Assembly (NCBI GenBank): GCA_019448385.1
Contig: JAGTXO010000022.1
Span: 441,501-505,500 of the forward strand
Origin: Diacronema lutheri
Taxonomy: Eukaryota > Haptophyta > Pavlovophyceae > Pavlovales > Pavlovaceae
Direction of reading: 5' to 3'
DNA length: 64,000 bases
Below, piece by piece: positions 51,025 through 59,132 of the stretch (positions are counted from its first letter, which is position 1; each line of letters begins with the position of its first letter). A model generated the notes under the pieces. That model was not told the DNA's origin, did no database searches, and worked only from the letters and a program-made list of their open reading frames with translations. A program made the translations under genes and the position numbers.

Positions 51025-51115
51025 GGGGCGCGGAGGCGTGGACGGTGGACGGGTTGGACGAATTGCACAGACGGCGCCGGGAGCGATGTGCAGATTTGTG
51101 CCGCCTAAAATTTGG

Positions 51116-53852
51116 TCAGCTTTTCTTGCTGCCCCCTTTTTTGCTCCCACCGCCGCCGGCGGCCGCCTTCACTTTGGCCTTGACTGGCTGCTTGCGGGCG
51201 ACCGCCGGTCCGGCCGCCTTGGGCCGGGCGGCGGGTGGCGCACTCGGCGCGCTTTGCTCGTCCTCGCCGTCCGAGTCGGACGAGTTGACGTCCAGTGCCT
51301 GGCGTGGCGCCGCGAACCGGGCACCGCGCGTGCGCGCGCACGCGTGAGCGCCGAAGCTCGCGCACGGCCGAGCCAAACAAAGCGGGCTGTCTTCACCGGA
51401 CACCACAGCGAGGTGCTCGCAAGCTCTGCCACCGCGCCGTTCGCTCGCGCTCGGCGCGCGGCGCGCGCACGCGCACCTGCATGCCCGACGCCACGACGGA
51501 TCCGCCGGTCGGCGTCTGCTTGCTCGCCACGCCGAGCGCGTCGCAGACGGCAGGCGAATCGCTCGCGTCCCAGACGCCCACCTTCCCGTTGCCACCGCCC
51601 GCGCTGAGCAAATACGGCGCGTCCGGGCAGAAAGCGACGTCGTATAGAGCCCCAAGCTGCAGGTCGCGCGAGACAAGAAGCTGCGGCCGATCAGCGGACG
51701 CCTTCCACACCTTGACCAGCTGGCGACGCGCGGCACCGGACGAGGGTGGCGAGGGCGCGAGCGCGCGCGATAACGACGTTGAGGGGGGGGGGGGGGGGGG
51801 GGTGCAGCGCGCCTGGGCGCATACTGCGCACGGCGCTGCAGCTGGTGCATGCAGCGGGTGACGGCGCTGCAGCTGGTGCATGCAGCGGGTGACGGCGCTG
51901 CAGCTGGTGCATGCAGCGGGTGACGGCGCTGCAGCTGGTGCATGCAGCGGGTGACGGCGCTGCAGCTGGTGCATGCAGCGGGTGACGGCGCTGCAGCTGG
52001 TGCATGCAGCGGGTGACGGCGCTGCAGCTGGTGCATGCAGCGGGTGACGGCGCTGCAGCTGGTGCATGCAGCGGGTGACGGCGCTGCAGCTGGTGCATGC
52101 AGCGGGTGACGGCGCTGCAGCTGGTGCATGCAGCGGGTGACGGCGCTGCAGCTGGTGCATGCAGCGGGTGACGGCGCTGCAGCTGGTGCATGCAGCGGGT
52201 GACGGCGCTGCAGCTGGTGCATGCAGCGGGTGACGGCGCTGCAGCTGGTGCATGCAGCGGGTGACGGCGCTGCAGCTGGTGCATGCAGCGGGCGACGGCG
52301 CTGCAGCGATGGTGAGGGAGGTGGGGTTGCGCTTTTCGCGAGCGTAGGGCGCATGGCGACAAGCAGTGAGCTGCTCGCAACTTCGCGCTCGCCACGGCGC
52401 TGCAGCTGTTACATGCAGCCGGGTGCGAGGGCAGCCGCGGCGAGCGCGAAGATGCGAGCAGCTCACTGCTTGTCGCCGTGCGCCCTACGCTCGCGAAAAG
52501 CGCAACCCGCCCCCCCCCCCCCCCTCCCCCCCCCCCCCCCCCCCTCTCCCCAACAACGATCGCCAGCCATCGCGCACGCTCCCGCCCGCGGCCGACGCAC
52601 ACCCCGCCGCCGCCCGCGCGCGCATGGCGCGCACCTTGTCGGTCGAGCACGTGGCGAAGACGCCCGCCGCCGTCGCGCACGTGCTCAGCCCCGTCGCGGC
52701 GCTGTCGTGCGCGGCGAGAGTCCAGACGCGCGCCGAAGTCCGGACATCGTAGCAGGACACGTGGCCGTCTTCCGTCGCGGCGAGCACGTGCGTGTCGCTC
52801 GCCCAAGCGAGAGCCTCAACGTCAGCGCCGAGGGCGAGCGAGCGGAACGCGCTCTGCGCGCGCACGTCGACGACAGCCGCCGTCTTGTCAAAGGAGCCTG
52901 TGAGGAGCACTGACGGCTCCGTCTGGTGCCACCTGACTGACTGCACCTTGTCAGTGTGGTGACTGAGCGTCTGCACGCATGCGAGCGCGGGCGTGCCGAG
53001 GTCCCAAATGCGCACGGTTCGGTCGGCGGAGGCGCTCGCGAGCGCGTTCGGCTGCAGCACGTTCCACGCCAGCCCCATCACCGCGTCCGTGTGCCCGCGC
53101 GTAGGGTCGGGCGCTCCGCCCGCGCGCTCGGGGCGCGGCGCTCGGCGCGCGTCGTCGTTTTTCTTGCCCGCCTTCTTCTTGCCGAGCGGTGGCGCGACGG
53201 GCTCGGTATATGCGTCGCCGAGCACCGCCACCGGCGCGAACGTCGAGAGCACGTCTAAGTCCCAGATCTCGATCTGCGGCTCAAATGTCCCCACCGCAAC
53301 GAGGTTGCCGCGCGTGGGCGCCTGCACGCCCGCGGCCGCGGGCCGCGTGCCGAGCCACTCGAGGGCGAGGGGGAAAGAGGGGAGCATGATGTCGTGGTGC
53401 GGGTACAGATTGTGCCCCTCCTCCTCGTACACGTGCACCTCGATGTTGCTCACGTCTTCCTCTGAGCGCGCGGCGAGCACGAGCTTATCCGTCGGCTTGA
53501 TCTCGAGGTCATCCGCATCCGAATCGTCGTCGTCGGCGTCCTTGAGCGTGACGTATGGGTCGTCGTCGTTGGTACGATGGAACATGAGCGTGCGCCGGCT
53601 GAACATCGGCAGAGCGCCCGCGTCGTGCGGGTCCTCGTCCTCGTCGTACTCGTCGAGCGCGAACCGGCGCGCGACCCTGTCTGCGTCCGCGTCGCCCGAC
53701 GCCGCGTGCGCGTTGAGCGCGGCAGCGGCGCGCGCGGCGGCGGCCACCGCCTCGGCGCGCTCCGCCTCAAGCGGCTCGTCGTCGTCGTCGTCCGCCTCGA
53801 TCGGCTTGGCGCGCGCAACGCCGCTCCGCACCCAGCCGACGGACGAGATCAT
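51116..53852 (-). CDS. PWP1: Periodic tryptophan protein 1 (WD40, nucleolar)
   Basis: Exons 53852-52635, 51719-51477 and 51298-51116 encode 547 residues. The N-terminus MISSVGWVRSGVARAKP is the PWP1 hallmark, followed by an acidic stretch and EVHVYEEEGHNLYPHHDIML. WD40 blades include EIWDLDVLSTFAPVAVLG, HTDAVMGLAWN, ASADRTVRIWDL, VQSVRWHQTE and, across intron 1, STDK joined to LVKVWKAS, then YDVAFCPDAPYLLSAGG. A Lys-rich tail (KKGGSKKS) ends it. PWP1 acts in ribosomal RNA processing and chromatin at rDNA. Intron 1 is unusually long (915 bp) and packed with repeats. The second is GTGCGCGTGC to GCCAG. Confidence 0.93.
51783..51802. repeat. Poly(G) tract, 20 bp
   Basis: At the 3' end (gene sense) of PWP1 intron 1; complementary to the C tract at the other end of the same intron. 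Confidence 0.9.
51831..52295. repeat. 31-bp minisatellite, 15 copies, in PWP1 intron
   Basis: Fifteen almost identical copies of CGGCGCTGCAGCTGGTGCAT plus GCAGCGGGTGA. Because 31 is one more than a multiple of three, successive copies translate in all three frames, yet no stop occurs. Copy identity is near 100 percent, so expansion is recent or homogenised. Confidence 0.95.
52324..52508. repeat. 70-bp inverted repeat (hairpin) in PWP1 intron
   Basis: Arms 52324-52393 and 52439-52508 are reverse complements with two mismatches, beginning GGGTTGCGCTTTTCGCGAGC. The 45-base loop contains one diverged copy of the neighbouring 31-bp minisatellite unit. Confidence 0.9.
52510..52550. repeat. Poly(C) tract with two T interruptions
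   Basis: Directly abuts the right arm of the hairpin. Confidence 0.9.
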
Positions 53853-54000
53853 GGCTGCCACGCGCCCAACGCCCTCCCTCGTGTTTTGTCTTAAGTCACG
53901 TCACGGAAAAATTGTCACTGCATGTTCTGACTTCTGAGTTCTGAACTAGTCTACTGATGCCCTCCCATGTCGAGACTCGCCTCGCGGGTGGGCGCACGCC

Positions 54001-55362
54001 TCACGTGCCGAACGCAACGAGCGCGCCGACAAGCGCGCCACCGAGCAGCAGCCCGACCCCGCCCGCGAGCACGAGCGGGCTCTCGTTGAAAAGGCTGTCC
54101 GCAATCGTACGCGCGATGACGAGCACCGCCATGCTGACCGAGCCGACCGCCTGCCAAGCGTCCGCGCGCGCCGCGCCCGACGCGAAGGACGCGCCAAACG
54201 TGAGCACCAGGCTCAAAAAGTGGCGCTGTAGCCGCGACGCCGGCGAGCGCGCGCCGGGCGCCGCGGGCGTTCCGGCAAACCAGAGAGCGCGCCACGCGGC
54301 GAGCGCGAGCAGCACGCGCGTGCACGCGCGCAGCATCGCCGCGACGACCGGCCACACGGCGCGCACGTCGGCGTCGGCCGCACTGTGCGGCCGGTCGTCG
54401 CCACCGTCGGCGCGCCGGAGCGCGTGCACGCCAACCTCGGTCGCGCTCACAGAGGACGCAACGAGCGCAAAACCAAAGGCGGGCGCGCGTGCCAGCGCCC
54501 ACGTGCCGAGGCAGGTCGCCGTCCACGCCAGCTGCGCGACCACGGCGAGCACCGCCACCGGCTCGAGCCCGACGAGCTGCGCGCTGTGCGTCGAGCGCGG
54601 CGTGCCGTCGCGCGCTGCACGCCGCAGGCACCGGCGCTCCGCTGCGAGTGCGGCGAGGCAGGCGACGGCGGCGACGCCCGAGGCAAAGGCGCAGACGGAG
54701 ACATACGAGACCGAGCGCTCGCAGCTCCACACGCCGCGCATCCGCCGCAGGATGTCCACGTAGCTGTGCGCGAGCAGCGCGGCGAACGGGAGCAGTGTGT
54801 GCAGCGCGGTCGGCGGCCGGATGGAGCGCATCGCACACGCGCACGCCGCCGCGCCGCAGAGGGCGACGCGCTCGAGGTGCGACTGGGAGGCGTCGACGCG
54901 CGCCATCGACGCGGCCGACGCACTCGCCCAGCCCGCCGCGACCATGGCGAGCGACTGTGCCGCGTCTGCCAGCGACTCGCGCGCGCCGGCGCGGCGCGGC
55001 GAGAGCTCGGCGCGCGCGGCGGCGCGGCGGCCCAGGGCGGCGAGGAGCGCGTCAAAGGCAATGAGCACGGCAAGCGTGGCAGCCGCTGCGATCGCTCGGC
55101 GTGTGCGCGCCGGCAGCGCCGTGGGCAACGCGGCGAACGCGAGAAGCGCCTGCGAGCCGGACGCGACCGACACGCCGAGCCACGCGGCCGCCGTGACAGG
55201 GATCCCGGGCTGGCCGGAGGGCGCGGGCGCACTGGACAAGAGCAATGCCGCACCACGTACCCGCTCGAGAGGTAGCGCGCGCGAGCCGTGCGCCGCGTGG
55301 GCGAGGACGAGGAGCGCACCAAGCACGGCGAGCCGTCGCGCCGCCGAGCTCGGCTCCGCCAT
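54001..55362 (-). CDS. Multi-pass membrane protein, unknown
   Basis: 453 residues, intronless, with roughly nine hydrophobic segments, for example LAVLGALLVLAHAAHG, VTAAAWLGVSVASGSQALLA, AATLAVLIAFDALLAAL, VSVCAFASGVAAVACLAALA, VLAVVAQLAWTATCLGTWAL and VLAGGVGLLLGGALVGALVA. Loops are short and basic, and one contains RSIRPPTALHTLLPF. No transporter or enzyme motif is recognised. It shares a 68-bp divergent promoter with the RING gene. Confidence 0.7.
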   Translation of the reverse strand: MAEPSSAARRLAVLGALLVLAHAAHGSRALPLERVRGAALLLSSAPAPSGQPGIPVTAAAWLGVSVASGSQALLAFAALPTALPARTRRAIAAAATLAVLIAFDALLAALGRRAAARAELSPRRAGARESLADAAQSLAMVAAGWASASAASMARVDASQSHLERVALCGAAACACAMRSIRPPTALHTLLPFAALLAHSYVDILRRMRGVWSCERSVSYVSVCAFASGVAAVACLAALAAERRCLRRAARDGTPRSTHSAQLVGLEPVAVLAVVAQLAWTATCLGTWALARAPAFGFALVASSVSATEVGVHALRRADGGDDRPHSAADADVRAVWPVVAAMLRACTRVLLALAAWRALWFAGTPAAPGARSPASRLQRHFLSLVLTFGASFASGAARADAWQAVGSVSMAVLVIARTIADSLFNESPLVLAGGVGLLLGGALVGALVAFGT

Positions 55363-55370
55363 GCTGATAC

Positions 55371-55384
55371 CCTTTCAAAAGTGG
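55371..55384. promoter_or_regulatory. CCCTTTCAAAAG dyad in divergent promoter
   Basis: Copy of the recurrent element 9 bp upstream of the membrane-protein start and about 50 bp upstream of the RING-protein start. GGTTCGAACC palindrome nearby at 55393. Confidence 0.4.
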
Positions 55385-55430
55385 CGACGTCAAGGTTCGA
55401 ACCACAAGCAGTTCGACCCTGCGTTGTCAC

Positions 55431-56542
55431 ATGACAACGCACTGCGGCTGCCCGTGCTTCGGGCACGCGTGGTGGAAGCGGCGGCGATCGCCAGCCGACC
55501 GGGTCAAGCCGCACGAGCGCGTCTCTGCTCCCGCGGCGTTTGACTCGGCCGACGAGCGATCGGTGCGCGCTTGCGCGCGCGCGTGCGCAGCGCGCCACGA
55601 GCGCGCCGCCGGTCCAACCGCCCGCGCGTGGCTCGCGCCGTGCGCCGCGCGCGCGCGCAGGCGCACTCGCGCAGAGACCCCGCGGCTCCTATCCCACCGT
55701 TGCTCGATCTCGACGGCTCCGAGCACTCGCGCTTCCCCGACCGTGCAGGCGCGGATTCGCGCGGCGCGCGCGCGTCGCGCTCCGACGTCTCGATGGCCGA
55801 GACGCCGTCGGGCCCTGCGGCGGGGGTGTACCGCTTCTACTGCCCGCTGTGCATGCTCTACTTCAAATCAATCCATCGCATGAGCTGCTGCGAGCAGTAC
55901 GTCTGCCGCTTCTGCTTTGCCGACTACGGGCAGCGGCGAGGCGCGCGTCTGCCGTCGCTCGAGAACGAGCGCGTCGTGCAGCTGCCGTCCGACGTGGCGT
56001 GCCCGTGCTGCTCGGCGAGCGGGCGCGAAATTCACGCGGAGCGTGTCGAGCAGGGCGAGCCCGCGCGTTCGTACGACGATTCGCCGCGCACCAAGGCGAG
56101 CATGCCCGCGATCCGCGAAACCCTGCTCTCGCCCGTCCGGGTGGGCGCATCGTTTGACGACATGCGGCGAAAAATGCTCTCCTTCGAGTCGGCGGGGTAT
56201 CGCTCGTCCTCGTCGGCGTCGCCGGTGGACGCGGGCACGAGCACGGCCGACACGGCAGCCGCGCCGCCTGCCGCCGCCGAGCTTGCGCCCGGCGGCGACG
56301 GCTCGCCGAGGGGCAGCGGGCGCGGCGTGAGGCCCGCGCCAATCGACGTGGTGGCCACGCTGCTCGGCAGCCCCGCGCGGCGCGAGGCTCCACCCGCCGC
56401 GGCGCAGCCCTCGCCGCGAGCGACCATCAGCCCGTACGCGATGGGCCGCATCGCGCCCGTCCTGTCGCCAGGCGCCGCGGCCTGCTCCGGGCGAGCGCCG
56501 GCCGAGTCCGACGCGGACGCGCCCGCCCACGCCGACGAATGA
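55431..56542 (+). CDS. SIP5/GW2(DA2)-type RING-like protein
   Basis: Exons 55431-55562 and 55661-56542 encode 337 residues. The first exon gives 44 residues with MTTHCGCPCFGHAWWKRRR. The splice is GTGCGCGCTT to GCGCAG, phase 0. In exon 2 YRFYCPLCMLYFKSIHRMSC, CEQYVCRFCFADYG and VACPCC form the eight-Cys RING-like finger of SIP5 and of the plant ubiquitin ligases GW2/DA2. The rest is Ser/Ala/Pro-rich with conserved-looking ATISPYAMGRIAPVL and SFDDMRRKMLSFESAG blocks. Likely an E3 ubiquitin ligase; substrate unknown. Confidence 0.75.
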
Positions 56543-56628
56543 TAAATTTGTTTTTTGTGAATGCCCTTGAAAACAAGGCGGGCGGCGGGCGCCCTGGACG
56601 GTGCACAAGTCACAACTCGGGCGCACGC

Positions 56629-57669
56629 TCACGACTCAATCCAGCGCGCAATCTCCGGCCGGCCCTCGCCCTCAAACGTGGCCGCGAGCTCTTGTCGCAC
56701 CGCGTCCCACGAGAACTGCGCGGGCGCGACGAGGGGCAGCGCCTGCACAAAGTCGCTCTCCTTGAGCGACTGCGCCGGCAGGCCCATCTCGCTCGCGCGC
56801 GCGCGGATCGAGCCGCCGCCGCCATCGATGTGCCGCACCGCGCCGTACCACTCGCGCGACGGGCGCGGCGGCTCATACTGCGCGAGCTCGGCGAGGCGCG
56901 CGAGGCATTCGGGCGCGCCGAACGCGCCAAGCGACCACAGCGGCTTGCTCAGCGCGACACGAGCGACGTCGCGCGCCTCGGCGTCGCGGCCGAGCTGCGC
57001 GTGCAGCGATGCGTGCACCGCAAACGGAAGCCCCCAGTCGTCAAACGCACGCTGCGCGCGCTCGCACGTGACGAGCGCGCTCGCCGTGTCGCCGCGCGCA
57101 AAGTGCTGCGCTGCTAAGCTCTCGTACAGATCGGCGAACGGGCCGACGTTCAAGATACAAAACGCCGCGAGGCTCGGCGGGGCAGCGCCCGCCCTGCCGC
57201 CGAGCGGCGCGGATGCCTCGCCTCGCGCGTACGCGACGCCCTCCGCTGCCGCCGCGGCGACCGCCGCGTCCGTGGCCGGCGCGTCCGCCACGTCCATTTC
57301 AACGACAATTCGCTTTGCCGCCGCCGCGCACGTCTCGCCGAGCGGACGAAGCGCGGTGCCGGGCGCGCCGCCGGCGCTGCCGACCGTCGCGACGGGGACG
57401 AATCGGCTCGGGTCCGCGCGCACGGCGCCGGGCAGCAGCAGCACGCCGCTCACCTCGCCGTCGCGCTCCGACGCGGCGAGCGGCACCATCAGCGGGTGCA
57501 AGCCTTGCCGCGCGTCGGGCTCGAGCGCGCGCATGCCCGGCTGCAGTCGGAGGACCGCCTCGAGAGCGCCGAGCCCGCGCGGCGCGGGCGCGACGCCGCG
57601 CGACTCGATGAGCCGTGCGGCGGGGCAGAGCGTGACAGGGCAAGCGAGCAGATGCACGAGCATCGCCAT
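56629..57669 (-). CDS. TPR-like protein, unknown
   Basis: 346 residues from the ATG ending at 57669; the frame runs on upstream to an ATG ending at 57918, which would overlap the HMG start codon, so the shorter form is preferred. The N-terminal half has LVHLLACPVTLCPAARLIES, LHPLMVPLAASERDGEVSGV and a SRFVPVATVGSAGG block of unknown type. A TPR-like helical pair follows (AAQHFARGDTASALVTCERA; HAQLGRDAEARDVARVALSK), and the C-terminus is charged. No family recognised. Confidence 0.62.
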   Translation of the reverse strand: MAMLVHLLACPVTLCPAARLIESRGVAPAPRGLGALEAVLRLQPGMRALEPDARQGLHPLMVPLAASERDGEVSGVLLLPGAVRADPSRFVPVATVGSAGGAPGTALRPLGETCAAAAKRIVVEMDVADAPATDAAVAAAAAEGVAYARGEASAPLGGRAGAAPPSLAAFCILNVGPFADLYESLAAQHFARGDTASALVTCERAQRAFDDWGLPFAVHASLHAQLGRDAEARDVARVALSKPLWSLGAFGAPECLARLAELAQYEPPRPSREWYGAVRHIDGGGGSIRARASEMGLPAQSLKESDFVQALPLVAPAQFSWDAVRQELAATFEGEGRPEIARWIES

Positions 57670-57865
57670 GTGGGCCGAGCGCGCGCGCGCGAGGCCTCGC
57701 TCTCCCGCGCCGCGGATGCGAGGCGACCGAAGCCGGAGCGCGCGTCGCGACTCCTCGCGCGCGTCACGGGTGCGGACCTTCTCGTCCGGACTGGGTGACG
57801 CTCGCTCCAGACTCCCGGAGTAATTCAAAAACCCCGCCAGCGCAGAAGCCCAACTGTAAAACCCC

Positions 57866-57876
57866 TTTTCAAAAGG
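57866..57876. promoter_or_regulatory. CCCTTTTCAAAAGGG palindrome
   Basis: The best palindromic form of the recurrent dyad, 41 bp upstream of the HMG-box start. Confidence 0.45.
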
Positions 57877-57916
57877 GCTCCACCGGCCTTTCGCCAGCAG
57901 CACCCTCACCGAAGAC

Positions 57917-58339
57917 ATGGCAAAGGTCCGCCCGCGCCTCCCGCCCACGCGCGCACGCGCCAGCGCGAGCGATTCGCGGCTCGCGCGCGCGCGCGAGGGG
58001 GCGCCCCGAAGACCCACGGACCCGGCCTTTCGCCGCGCCCGCCCGCGTTTCCACCGCACTTTCGCCGGAATCGTCGCATGTTCACGGGCTGCTCATGTGT
58101 CCCCCTTGCCCGCCGTGCGTGCCCGCCCCTGTCGCCAGGCGGAGAGCAAGAAGCCGGCCAAGGCGGCGTCGACGGGCAGCAAGGGCAAGAAGGTCTCCGG
58201 CTTCATGAAATTCTCCAAGGAGAAGCGCGAGCAGGTCAAGGAGGACAACCCGGGCATCACGTTCGGGCAGATCGGCAAGAAGCTCGGCGAGATGTGGCGC
58301 GAACTCGACTCGGACGCCAAGGCCAAGTACAGCAACTAA
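57917..58339 (+). CDS. Small HMG-box protein
   Basis: A 9-base first exon (57917-57925, MAK) is joined through a 213-bp intron (GTCCGCCCGC to GCCAG) to 58139-58339, giving 69 residues. AESKKPAKAASTGSKG precedes SGFMKFSKEKREQVKEDNPG and FGQIGKKLGEMWRELDSDAK, the three-helix HMG box, shortened after helix 3 (AKYSN). It binds the DNA minor groove and bends DNA as an abundant chromatin protein. The intron is stop-free and in frame, but its Arg/Pro-rich translation has no place in the family. The tiny first exon is supported by the ATG beside the promoter dyad and by the phase. Confidence 0.83.
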   Translation: MAKVRPRLPPTRARASASDSRLARAREGAPRRPTDPAFRRARPRFHRTFAGIVACSRAAHVSPLPAVRARPCRQAESKKPAKAASTGSKGKKVSGFMKFSKEKREQVKEDNPGITFGQIGKKLGEMWRELDSDAKAKYSN

Positions 58340-59132
58340 GCGCGTCGAGAGCCGCACGTCGGGACGATGTGCAGCTCTTCGCGCTCTGACGCCATTCGCC
58401 GCCACGCGCTCGTCAGCCGGCGTGCGCGCGGCGTGCTTGAGACGGCATCGCGCCCGCTGGCCCGCCGAGCCACGGTGCGTTGCGCTGCAGTTCTACGCGC
58501 GCGACGTGCCGGCGGCGCGGCGGCGACAGCTCAGAGCACCATCGTCCACAGCAAGACGCAAGCGCACACTGGGCGCTGCGCACGCGCGCGCGTGCGCGCC
58601 GGTCCGCCCTGCATGCGGCACGCGTGCTGGCTGCATGCATGCCTACCTGCTGCGCACGCGCCGCGGGCTCCGAGTCGGCGCGCGCGGAGCTGCATGGCGG
58701 CAGGCGGCCGGCGCGCCACGGCCTTCCTCTCGCTCCTCCGGGCGCGGCTGTTGAGCGTCGAGCGCGGTGTGACGTCGTGCCCAACTGCCAAGAGTGGAGG
58801 GGTGCGCGCCACCGTTGCACGCGACTGCGCGCGCACCGCCTGAAAGCATGACACGAGGGAGTGATGCCTCTGCGCTGCTGCTGGCCGGTCAAGTCTATTC
58901 ACTTGTTAGCGTCCTGCCGATGTGCATCCAACCGTCTGACTGCATGCTCAGGCCCGTTCCCTGTAAACTTTTTGGCGTCAAGTTTACGAAATTTGGGGTT
59001 TCGGCATATGTGACGATACCGAAAATCCATGGCGGCGCAAAATCGAACAGGGGCCAGAAGAGCGTCACGATTTTTGTCTGCAGAAATTTTTGTCTGCAGG
59101 GAACGGGCCTGAGGGTCAACCGCAGGGGAGGC
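58340..59132. other. Intergenic with inserted terminal-inverted-repeat element
   Basis: About 790 bases between the HMG and citramalate synthase stops. The first 560 are GC-rich without a recognisable gene. The AT-richer remainder is the element at 58947-59113 and its flanks. Confidence 0.5.
58947..59113. mobile_element. 167-bp AT-richer MITE-like element
   Basis: Terminal inverted repeats CTCAGGCCCGTTCCCTG (left) and CAGGGAACGGGCCTGAG (right) are perfect over 17 bp. The interior is far more A/T-rich than any neighbour (AAACTTTTTGGCGTCAAGTT; ATTTTTGTCTGCAG given twice). No coding capacity. I see no clear target-site duplication. Confidence 0.7.

Noticed and set aside
58340-58900. Open frames of 100-160 codons after the HMG gene
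   Set aside because: Both strands are open with Arg/Ala/Thr noise; no motif, splice logic or promoter dyad.
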